From Desulfobacteraceae bacterium (GTDB taxonomy: Bacteria; Desulfobacterota; Desulfobacteria; Desulfobacterales; Desulfosalsimonadaceae): a stretch of DNA of 6,461 bases. The stretch covers positions 1-6,461 of the forward strand of contig SLGU01000199.1 in the NCBI GenBank assembly GCA_007136525.1, read 5' to 3'. Numbering within the stretch: the stretch's first letter is position 1; each line of letters starts with the position of its first letter. The notes below the pieces were generated by a model. It saw nothing but the letters and a program-made list of their open reading frames with translations, was not told the origin of the DNA and did no database searches. Positions 1 through 6,089 of the stretch are shown piece by piece. A program made the translations under genes and the position numbers.

Positions 1-21
1 GATGGCTTCAATCTTTTTCAT
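1..21 (-). CDS. glnB/glnK: PII nitrogen regulatory protein (GlnB/GlnK family), N-terminal fragment
   Basis: Only the first seven codons lie in the window, reading MKKIEAI on the minus strand; the rest is beyond the left edge. This is the usual opening of PII proteins, which form trimers that sense 2-oxoglutarate and ATP/ADP and bind Amt, GlnD and other targets. A purine-rich ribosome binding site (AGGGAG, plus positions 29-34) sits a few bases before the ATG at 21. The gene lies 66 bp downstream of amt on the same strand; amt-PII pairing is one of the most conserved gene neighbourhoods in bacteria and supports the call more than the seven residues do. GlnB and GlnK cannot be told apart here, although position next to amt favours a GlnK-type role. 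The T-loop tyrosine that GlnD would uridylylate is outside the window. Confidence 0.82.
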
Positions 22-87
22 GATTTCTCTCCCTGTAATTTTTGAATTTCCTGCAAAACAGGCCCTTTATATTGGTTCAGCACACTG

Positions 88-1392
88 TCAGGGGCCGATT
101 TCAAAGGCCCGCTCCCCGTGAATCGCGCTGTCAAGCCCCTGGATCTCATCGTCTTTTCCAACCCTAAGCCCCCCGGTCAAAAGGCTGGTGATCCCGATCA
201 CGATCAGGGTCGCAACCGATACGAATATGATCGTGGCGATGATGGAGAGAAACTGAATCCAGAGCTGGCCTGGATTGCCGTAAAACAGGCCGGCAGCACC
301 TTCGGTAATGGCGGGGTTGGCAAACAGCCCCGTTGCAAGCGCACCCCACATGCCGCAGATGCCGTGCACGCCGAAAGCGTCGAGGGAGTCGTCATAACCC
401 ATGCGGTGCTTGAGCTTGGCGACGCTGATATAACCCAGCAGGCCCGCTCCCAGGCCGATGGCAAGGGCTGCCGGCAGGCCCACGAACCCGGCTGCCGGCG
501 TAATGCCCACGAGCCCTGCCACCACGCCGGAAGCCAGACCCAGCACGGTCGGCTTTTTGTCGACCAGCCATTCCGCGAACATCCAGGCCAAAGCCCCCAT
601 GGCCGCCGATGTATTGGTGACCATGAACGCCGATGCGGCAATGCCATCCGCAGCAAGCTGGCTGCCGGCATTGAAACCGAACCAGCCGAACCAGAGCATG
701 GCGGCTCCCAGGGCCGTCAGGGTGATGCTTGACGGGAACATCGCTTCCTTGCCATACCCGACGCGCCTTCCCAGCACCAGGGCCAGCACGAGGCCCGCCA
801 CGCCCGCATTGATATGCACCACGTTGCCGCCGGCAAAATCAAGGGCCCCCATTTCATCAATCCAGCCGCCGCCCCACACCCAGTGGCACATGGGGCTGTA
901 CACCAGGGTGAGCCACAGCACCGTGAAGACGACCCAGGAAGAAAACTTCATGCGGTCCACCGCTGATCCAAGCACAAGGGCCACGGTAATGCCCGCAAAA
1001 GTCATCTGGAACATGATAAAGGTATATGTCGGTATGGTATCGGAAACATCCCCCGGTCCGATGCCGTTTAAAAACAGGTGCTCCAGCCCGCCGATCACGC
1101 CCCCCACATCCGTGCCGAAGGCCAGGGTGTAGCCCCACATGACCCAGATAACGCTCCCCAGGCAATAGGCCACAAAGGTCATGGCAAACGTGTTCAACAG
1201 GTTCTTGTAGCGCGACATGCCGCCGTAGAACAGGGCCAACCCCGCCGGTGTCATGATCATGACAAGGGCCGTGGCCACAATCATCCAGGCGGTATCGCCG
1301 GAATCCAGGCCGTCCCCCGCCAGGGCCCGTCCCGCAGTACCGGCCACCCCCACTATTGCTGCCAACAACAGCACCAACCATCTCCTTCTCAT
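88..1392 (-). CDS. amt: Ammonium channel/transporter Amt
   Basis: This 434-residue inner-membrane protein is a member of the Amt/MEP/Rh family, which forms trimers that carry ammonium into the cell and are blocked by PII. A signal peptide is visible (basic MRRR, hydrophobic core, ALA cleavage site near residue 25), as in E. coli AmtB, followed by about eleven membrane segments. Family residues are all present: F128/F132 in the phenylalanine gate (AmtB F103/F107), W173 (W148), D185 (D160), twin histidines H193 and H343 (H168, H318), F240 (F215) and S244 (S219). The cytoplasmic tail keeps GLRV-x(8)-GLD-x(3)-HGE, needed for subunit coupling and PII response. I chose the ATG at 1392 because a G-rich ribosome binding site precedes it and the signal peptide begins there; the upstream ATG at 1488 would overlap glnD and add 32 non-homologous residues. 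It lies 55 bp after glnD and is probably co-transcribed with glnD and the PII gene. Confidence 0.97.
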   Translation of the reverse strand: MRRRWLVLLLAAIVGVAGTAGRALAGDGLDSGDTAWMIVATALVMIMTPAGLALFYGGMSRYKNLLNTFAMTFVAYCLGSVIWVMWGYTLAFGTDVGGVIGGLEHLFLNGIGPGDVSDTIPTYTFIMFQMTFAGITVALVLGSAVDRMKFSSWVVFTVLWLTLVYSPMCHWVWGGGWIDEMGALDFAGGNVVHINAGVAGLVLALVLGRRVGYGKEAMFPSSITLTALGAAMLWFGWFGFNAGSQLAADGIAASAFMVTNTSAAMGALAWMFAEWLVDKKPTVLGLASGVVAGLVGITPAAGFVGLPAALAIGLGAGLLGYISVAKLKHRMGYDDSLDAFGVHGICGMWGALATGLFANPAITEGAAGLFYGNPGQLWIQFLSIIATIIFVSVATLIVIGITSLLTGGLRVGKDDEIQGLDSAIHGERAFEIGP

Positions 1393-1394
1393 TT

Positions 1395-1402
1395 CCCCCC
1401 CC
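1395..1402 (-). promoter_or_regulatory. amt ribosome binding site containing a run of eight G
   Basis: On the minus strand a run of eight G bases, preceded by AA, lies two bases before the amt ATG (AAGGGGGGGGAAATG). It serves as the Shine-Dalgarno region and decides the start at 1392 over the upstream ATG at 1488. A homopolymer of this length in a ribosome binding site could vary in length by slippage and so tune amt translation, but nothing in one sequence shows that it does. Confidence 0.6.
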
Positions 1403-1447
1403 TTATTAATTGGTGTTACAGTGTTAATGAAACGGCCGAACCGCCGC

Positions 1448-4075
1448 TTAATCGGGATCCGGAAGCACGGCAAGCAGCTTTGATTCAATTTCCGCCGCCC
1501 CCTTCCCGCCGACTTTGTTCCCCTGCGAATCCCTCACGTAAAACACGTCAACGACCTGATCGACCTTGGTTGCAATTTTGGCCACCCAGATATCCAGGCC
1601 GCACCGGGCGAAAACATCGGTCACCCGGTACAGGAGCCCTGGAAAATCGTAGGAAAAGACTTCAATAATGGTAAAAAAGCTCGAACTTTCATTATCCACG
1701 ACCACCCTGTTGGGCCGGAAAGCCACATGCTCCTTTCGGACCGGGTTTTCCGTTGTCACCACCCGCGCCAAATCCAGTTTCCCTTCAAGCACGGCGGCCA
1801 GGTTCTCCTCGGCACGGTGCCACCGCTCTTCCTCAAAAATGAGATCCGGCGGCGGGGTTACCGTGAAAACATCCAGCGCGACCTTGTTTTTCCAGGTAAA
1901 AACCTGAACATTCAGGATATCAATGCCATTGAGCGTAAAAACGCCTGAAATGGCTGAGATCAAGCCGGGCTGGTCTTTTGCGCAGACAACAACCGTGCGG
2001 GTATCGAATGATTCCCCCCGCCTTACATCCCATACAAAAGGCGCCTCCCCCAGGCGGCTGTACAGGCGGATATGGGAAACGATGTCGGAAGCGTCCGTAT
2101 ATAACAAATATCTCGGTGAAAGGGCGGCCAGGGCAGCTTCCAGGTCCATCCCCGGAATATGAAGCTCCCGGCGGACATATGCCCTTGCCTTCTCGGCCTG
2201 CTTGACCGCGGTCGTGGATGCCAGCTCGCCTTTTTCCAGGATTCTCAAAACCTTCAGGAAAAAATCGCGGACAAGGGTGGCGGTCCAGTCGTTCCAGGCT
2301 TTGGGGCCGGTCGCCATGGAATCGGCAACGGTAATCAGGTAAAGCATCTTCAGCCGCCCGATATCCTTGACGGCCCTGGCCATGCGAATGGCGGTTTCCT
2401 CGTCGTAGATGTCCCGCCGGGTTGCTGTTTTCACCAGCAGCAGGTGGTTTTTGATGAGAAAACAGATCAGGTCGACCTCGCGGTCCGCGTATCCGAAACG
2501 CCTGAGCACGGTTTCCGCCATTGCTGCACCGGCATCGGAATGGCGCTGGTCCGGAACGCCCTTTCCGACGTCGTGGAGCAGTGCGGCCAACAGCAGCAGG
2601 TGCTTTTTCTTAAGCGCCCGAAAGAGCTTTCCGGCCAGGCCTTCCGCAACGGCGTCCGCATCCCCCTCCCCCAGATTCTTGAGCCCCTGAACCACGCGGA
2701 TGGAATGGCGGTCCACCGGAAACAGGTGGTAAGCGTCAAACTGGATGCGATCGACAATTCCTTTAAATTCAGGGATCAGGACGGCCAGAAAACCCGTCTC
2801 CAGCATCTGCCCCAGCACGTTCACCGGCGATGAAGCCGTCACCAATATTATTTCTAAAGATTTTTTCACCTCCGGGTCCCTGCGGAACCGATCGTCAACG
2901 AGCTCCAGAAATTCCCGCACCAGGCGGGTCGCTTCCCGGACAAGGGGCAGGCGCATCCGTGCACTCACTTCGAAAATTTTAATCAGCAGGACCGGTTCAT
3001 CCATGATCTTGTTGGCGGAAATGAAATTCACGCCCCCCCGACTCAACTGAATACCGGCAACATCCGGCCGCTTCCGGAAAAACAGGCTGCGCCGTGACGG
3101 CTTTTCATAGCCCAGCTCATAAAGAAGCAGCAGGAGCTGCTTTTTGACGTACCCCATCTTTGCATGCAGGTCGCCCATCAAAGCCTCTACGGGCATCTGT
3201 GCCTCTCTCAGCACCAGGTTCATGTCATCGGCCAGCCGTGTCTGGTAATCAAAATACAGCTGGTCGCACTTGCGCCCGGCCATGTAATGGAGACGGTTCC
3301 GAATCCCCCATATGTATGAAAGGGCATCGCACATGTGCGTGTATTCGTCATGGGAAAGGATGCCCTGGTACTCGAAGTCCCTGAATGTCTTGAGCCCGAA
3401 GCGGATCTTTCCGATCCACAACAGGGTGTGGTAGTCCCTCAACCCCCCGGCCCCTTCCTTCAGGTTGGGCTCCAGCAGAAATGTCGAATCGCCGTAATCT
3501 TCATGGCGCTTGCGGTTTCGTTCCACCAGCCAGCGTATCACCTTGGTTGTAAAACGGTCGGTTATGCGTTCGCCCAGCTCCTGTGCGAGCTTTGCGTAAA
3601 CCGGGGACATGCCGCAGACAAAACGGGCATCGAGCATGGATGTCAGGGTCTCATAATCCGTTTTCGCGATCTGGATGCAGTCCTTGAGCGACCGGATCGC
3701 GTAGCCGATGTCCAGTCCGATGTCCCAGAGCGGGTAAACATATTCCCGGACCAGCGCTTCGGCTTCGTCCGGTACTGTTTTGTCAAACAGGATCAGCAGG
3801 TCAACGTCGGAGTGGATGCACTGCTCTCCACGGCCGTACCCGCCAAGACCAACGATGGCATGGGGGTTTTTGTCAATGGCCATGGCCGGTCCCACGCGGC
3901 TGGCGGAAAAGCTTTCCCGGAAATAGGCGTCCAGAAGCTCCGCATGGGCATTGAGAAACGCAGACGGCTCCCATTGCGTAAACGTTGAAAAAAGCGTTTT
4001 CCTCTTTTCCCGCAGGGTTTCCGCTGGGGTTGTTTTCAAATCGTCTTTTATGCTGCCTGTTGGGCCGATAACCAT
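1448..4075 (-). CDS. glnD: Bifunctional PII uridylyltransferase / uridylyl-removing enzyme GlnD
   Basis: GlnD is the cytoplasmic glutamine sensor. At low glutamine it attaches UMP to PII; at high glutamine it removes it, setting glutamine synthetase activity and nitrogen gene expression. The length (875-877 residues) is normal for the family. Domains in order (numbered from the ATG at 4081): nucleotidyltransferase with GLGGYGRGE at 78-86 and catalytic SDVD at 91-94; the family signature NLKEGAGGLRD at 206-216; HD phosphohydrolase domain with H459, H503-D504 and D587; two ACT domains at about 695-745 and 802-851, where glutamine binds. All catalytic residues are present, so both activities should be intact. 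Start choice: the ribosome binding site AAAGGA (4083-4088) is one base from the ATG at 4081 but seven bases from the in-frame ATG at 4075, so I favour 4075. It is the first gene after a sigma-54 type promoter, and amt and the PII gene follow it. Confidence 0.97.
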   Translation of the reverse strand: MVIGPTGSIKDDLKTTPAETLREKRKTLFSTFTQWEPSAFLNAHAELLDAYFRESFSASRVGPAMAIDKNPHAIVGLGGYGRGEQCIHSDVDLLILFDKTVPDEAEALVREYVYPLWDIGLDIGYAIRSLKDCIQIAKTDYETLTSMLDARFVCGMSPVYAKLAQELGERITDRFTTKVIRWLVERNRKRHEDYGDSTFLLEPNLKEGAGGLRDYHTLLWIGKIRFGLKTFRDFEYQGILSHDEYTHMCDALSYIWGIRNRLHYMAGRKCDQLYFDYQTRLADDMNLVLREAQMPVEALMGDLHAKMGYVKKQLLLLLYELGYEKPSRRSLFFRKRPDVAGIQLSRGGVNFISANKIMDEPVLLIKIFEVSARMRLPLVREATRLVREFLELVDDRFRRDPEVKKSLEIILVTASSPVNVLGQMLETGFLAVLIPEFKGIVDRIQFDAYHLFPVDRHSIRVVQGLKNLGEGDADAVAEGLAGKLFRALKKKHLLLLAALLHDVGKGVPDQRHSDAGAAMAETVLRRFGYADREVDLICFLIKNHLLLVKTATRRDIYDEETAIRMARAVKDIGRLKMLYLITVADSMATGPKAWNDWTATLVRDFFLKVLRILEKGELASTTAVKQAEKARAYVRRELHIPGMDLEAALAALSPRYLLYTDASDIVSHIRLYSRLGEAPFVWDVRRGESFDTRTVVVCAKDQPGLISAISGVFTLNGIDILNVQVFTWKNKVALDVFTVTPPPDLIFEEERWHRAEENLAAVLEGKLDLARVVTTENPVRKEHVAFRPNRVVVDNESSSFFTIIEVFSYDFPGLLYRVTDVFARCGLDIWVAKIATKVDQVVDVFYVRDSQGNKVGGKGAAEIESKLLAVLPDPD

Positions 4076-4082
4076 TGCCATA

Positions 4083-4088
4083 TCCTTT
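4083..4088 (-). promoter_or_regulatory. glnD ribosome binding site deciding between two start codons
   Basis: The minus-strand sequence reads AAAGGATATGGCAATG. The purine-rich AAAGGA is too close (1 base) to the first ATG at 4081 and well placed (7 bases) for the second at 4075. The two candidate proteins differ only by the residues MA. Confidence 0.55.
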
Positions 4089-4108
4089 CGGGTTTCGTTT
4101 CATTACAT

Positions 4109-4124
4109 TGCAACTGGTATGCCA
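4109..4124 (-). promoter_or_regulatory. Sigma-54 (RpoN) -24/-12 promoter of glnD
   Basis: The minus strand reads TGGCATACCAGTTGCA. Compared with the RpoN consensus TGGCACG-N4-TTGCA it has the invariant GG (-24) and GC (-12) exactly 12 bases apart, with TGGCA and TTGCA both complete. The predicted start of transcription is near 4098 (an A on the minus strand), leaving a leader of about 20 bases containing the glnD ribosome binding site. RpoN promoters are strictly activator-dependent and common on nitrogen genes, which suits glnD-amt-PII. This is a consensus match read by eye, not an experimental start site. Confidence 0.72.
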
Positions 4125-4144
4125 TACTTCAAAAAATTAAGTAT
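4124..4144. repeat. Inverted repeat just upstream of the -24 element
   Basis: ATACTT at 4124-4129 and AAGTAT at 4139-4144 form perfect 6-bp arms around a 9-bp AT-rich spacer. The left arm touches the -24 end of the sigma-54 promoter, and a second small palindrome, GTATG-C-CATAC, overlaps the -24 element itself at about 4117-4127. These could be an operator for a repressor that competes with RNA polymerase, or simply chance symmetry in AT-rich DNA. Confidence 0.3.
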
Positions 4145-4153
4145 AATCTTTTA

Positions 4154-4166
4154 TATCAATACTTTA
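4154..4166 (+). promoter_or_regulatory. Candidate IHF binding site
   Basis: TATCAATACTTTA matches the IHF consensus WATCAANNNNTTR at every defined position. It lies at about -56 to -68 from the predicted sigma-54 start, between the promoter and the direct-repeat pair. IHF commonly bends DNA in this position so that a distant activator can touch RpoN polymerase. The surrounding DNA is very AT-rich, which raises the chance of a random match. Confidence 0.45.
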
Positions 4167-4204
4167 TATCATTAATAAAAAATCAACATACCAAACAGGA
4201 ATTT

Positions 4205-4239
4205 ACAAAAATGTTAAATCAAAAGACAAAAATGTTAAA
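4205..4239. repeat. Pair of perfect 14-bp direct repeats, 21-bp period; candidate upstream activator sites
   Basis: ACAAAAATGTTAAA occurs at 4205-4218 and again at 4226-4239 with no mismatch. The start-to-start distance is 21 bp, two turns of B-DNA, so both copies face the same side of the helix. They lie about 107 to 141 bp upstream of the predicted sigma-54 start site, the range used by RpoN enhancer-binding proteins. Each unit contains a small dyad (ACA-AAAA-TGT). The sequence does not resemble the enteric NtrC site (GCAC-N7-GTGC type), so the activator could belong to another family. The pair ends six bases short of the stop codon of the neighbouring upstream gene. Confidence 0.45.
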
Positions 4240-4245
4240 GCGAAT

Positions 4246-5904
4246 TTATTTTAAGGGGGAAAATGGCAGGTTTTTTTGAGAAGCTGTCTGCTTTCTGCAG
4301 GCGGCGGCAAAATCCTCCGGGTAGTGCCCGTTGACAAACCGCAATTGCGCCTCGGAAAAAGAACCGGGCGATTCCGGCAGGCGGGGCAGAAAGCAGTAAA
4401 TAAGCCGCTGGCCGGCTTCCGGGGCGTCGAGGCGCTTTGAGCACTCGATGCTGGTAATCATCCGGGCTCCAAGGCCCGACAATGCCTTCACCGCGAGCAG
4501 AATGGCGAAATCCAGGGATCTGCGGACGCTTTGGTCCGCTTCCACAATATTGCCGACGTTTGTCAGCGGCACGAGGTTGATCTCCCACTGTGAGGTCTGC
4601 GCCTTGGGAACAAACAGCATCACATTTTCATCAGAATAGACAACCAGTTCGGACGGTCTGTCCGGGGCGCCGTCCATGCGCTCATTGCTATGAACGGCCT
4701 GGACGAGGGCTTCAAAAAACGGCACCCCGGTATGCTCGAAATACATCCTTGTAAACGCTTCGACCTGGTCCCCGCACGCATACGGGTAAACACCAAGGCC
4801 CGGGGTGTGGGCGGGCGCAACATCGGTTGGAATCAAGGCGTATTGCTGGTGCACCTGCTGGTGGGACCCGTGAAGGCGGTAACCGGTTGGTGAAAAATCA
4901 AAGCCGAAATTCCACCCCCAGAGCGTTCGATTGAAGGTCAATGCATCACGACGCCCTTGATGGGCCAGTTCACTGCATATTTCCACCCTGAGGGCCTCCA
5001 GGTCTTCCGGGCTGATCATTCGTCTTCCCGGAAAACGGCTGATTCCTAAGTCCTGGGCAATGCGCAGAAATGTCCGCTGGTAATAGAGATGCCGCATCCC
5101 GGTCATATCGTCTTGGGTCAGTTCCTCAATATGGTACCGGACGGCGTCATCGGCCATGTTGGCGGCATAATGACCCCAGGGAATGTAGCTGTTGGCCCGG
5201 AGGTATTCAAAAACGTGCGATTTTCCGTCAGGGCTTTGCCATTCCCCCACAATTTCGCTTTCTCCCTGCGCTCCGGGACGCAACACCATAACCTGACGGT
5301 ATGCCTCGGGCAGGTGTGGATTGTTGGCCAGGACCTCAAAAAGGTCGCGCCTTCGGATGCGCGCCCGGACCCTGCCGTTTTCATCTGTGAAATACTGCAA
5401 ACCAACAGGTGCGCCCGTTTCCGGATCATGGATGAACGCGCAGGCGGCTTCAGCAAGGTGGACCAGGTCGCGCCCGTCCGTCGATGTCTGAGCAAGGGCA
5501 AGGGCAAGCGGCTCCGGCAGCCTGTCCATCAGCCGATCCGCGAAATCCGCCGGCGCACCGGCTTCGCGCACCAGGGCGTCAATCTCATCTTTGAGGGACA
5601 CCCGGTGCGGGTCCGACAGCCGGATCCGCCCCGGGTCGGCCGCGCTTGCATCCGCCCATTCCTTTTTAATAAAAGTTGCGCCGCGGAACGGAAACATGTT
5701 GGGAATTTCAAAAACCTTCCCGCCCCGGGAGACCGCAACGTCTGCTGGGGGAAAATTCCCACGGTTTTCATGGGGCTCACCGCCGGGAAAAGCACCGATC
5801 GCCCGGAGGTGGTCCTTTTCCCTTAAATTAACCACGCGATAGGAAGGATCGTGTATTTTATAAGCAAATCTCCCTTGGGGGAGAACGCATGACCGCGTAT
5901 TCAT
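4246..5904 (-). CDS. GalT-like HIT-superfamily protein of unknown substrate
   Basis: I do not know this 552-residue protein by name. The second half follows the layout of galactose-1-phosphate uridylyltransferase (GalT). FNR at 324-326 precedes GSHQQVHQQ at 346-354, which aligns with the GalT active-site region CSNPHPHGQ. Then YF-x(4)-GVPFFEALV (389-401) matches the linker of GalT. Residues 418-535 (SELVVYSDENV, VP, WEINLVPLTNV, FLPRLPES, LRFVNG) resemble the C-terminal HIT-like half. H352 aligns with the GalT nucleophile, but the first histidine of HxHxQ is Q350, so GalT chemistry and its zinc ligand may not be kept. The first 320 residues are not recognised; no signal peptide or membrane segment is seen. 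The start at 5904 is supported by GGAGGG five bases upstream; longer forms to 6204 run antisense through crcB and look non-coding. The coding assignment is strong; the substrate is unknown. Confidence 0.68.
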   Translation of the reverse strand: MNTRSCVLPQGRFAYKIHDPSYRVVNLREKDHLRAIGAFPGGEPHENRGNFPPADVAVSRGGKVFEIPNMFPFRGATFIKKEWADASAADPGRIRLSDPHRVSLKDEIDALVREAGAPADFADRLMDRLPEPLALALAQTSTDGRDLVHLAEAACAFIHDPETGAPVGLQYFTDENGRVRARIRRRDLFEVLANNPHLPEAYRQVMVLRPGAQGESEIVGEWQSPDGKSHVFEYLRANSYIPWGHYAANMADDAVRYHIEELTQDDMTGMRHLYYQRTFLRIAQDLGISRFPGRRMISPEDLEALRVEICSELAHQGRRDALTFNRTLWGWNFGFDFSPTGYRLHGSHQQVHQQYALIPTDVAPAHTPGLGVYPYACGDQVEAFTRMYFEHTGVPFFEALVQAVHSNERMDGAPDRPSELVVYSDENVMLFVPKAQTSQWEINLVPLTNVGNIVEADQSVRRSLDFAILLAVKALSGLGARMITSIECSKRLDAPEAGQRLIYCFLPRLPESPGSFSEAQLRFVNGHYPEDFAAACRKQTASQKNLPFSPLK

Positions 5905-6089
5905 CCATGCCCTCCGAATCTTTTTCGTCTTGACTTTCACCCCTGAACAATGAATATTTTTCAGAAACAGGGGGGCAAAACGGATATCAATATAATAATA
6001 AATGCTATCAACAACTATCAGAAGATAACGGGAAAATCCAGTCCCGGGATAGCGCATCGGTTTATTGGGGACCCGTTGAAAGGGCTGAC
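5905..6089. promoter_or_regulatory. Divergent intergenic region between the GalT-like gene and crcB
   Basis: This 185-bp non-coding stretch must hold promoters for both divergent genes. For crcB a possible sigma-70 pair is TTGACT at 5930-5935 and AATATT at 5953-5958 (17-bp spacing). A perfect TATAAT lies at 5991-5996 but has no good -35 at the usual distance. For the GalT-like gene no convincing -35/-10 pair stands out, although the AT-rich 5983-6005 segment is a likely melting region. A short inverted repeat CGGGA/TCCCG (6029-6033, 6042-6046) lies in the presumed crcB leader. I did not find a fluoride riboswitch. Confidence 0.4.
5910..5915 (-). promoter_or_regulatory. Ribosome binding site of the GalT-like gene
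   Basis: GGAGGG on the minus strand lies five bases before the ATG at 5904 and fixes that start. A second, out-of-frame ATG (5908-5906) sits between them and is too close to the ribosome binding site to be favoured. Confidence 0.7.

Noticed and set aside
50..62. Hairpin CCTG-CAAAA-CAGG between amt and the PII gene as a terminator
   Set aside because: The stem is only 4 bp and is not followed by a T-run on the minus strand, so it is unlikely to end transcription.
50..78. A possible sigma-54 promoter before the PII gene (GG and TTGCA on the minus strand)
   Set aside because: The GG to GC distance is 11, not 12, and the rest of the -24 box does not match; RpoN promoters tolerate little spacing change.
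1413..1426. Tandem GTGTTA repeats in the glnD-amt gap
   Set aside because: Two 6-bp copies 8 bp apart are within chance expectation, and no promoter motif accompanies them.
1393..1488. Extended Amt start at 1488
   Set aside because: It overlaps the end of glnD and adds residues before a clear signal peptide; the ATG at 1392 has a strong ribosome binding site.
118..3988. Long plus-strand open frames opposite amt and glnD
   Set aside because: They are antisense shadows of strongly conserved genes in GC-rich DNA, with no recognisable protein motifs or consistent ribosome binding sites.
6005..6020. Direct repeat CTATCA with 10-bp period upstream of crcB
   Set aside because: Only six bases per unit; no matching regulator is recognised, and the count is too small to distinguish from chance.
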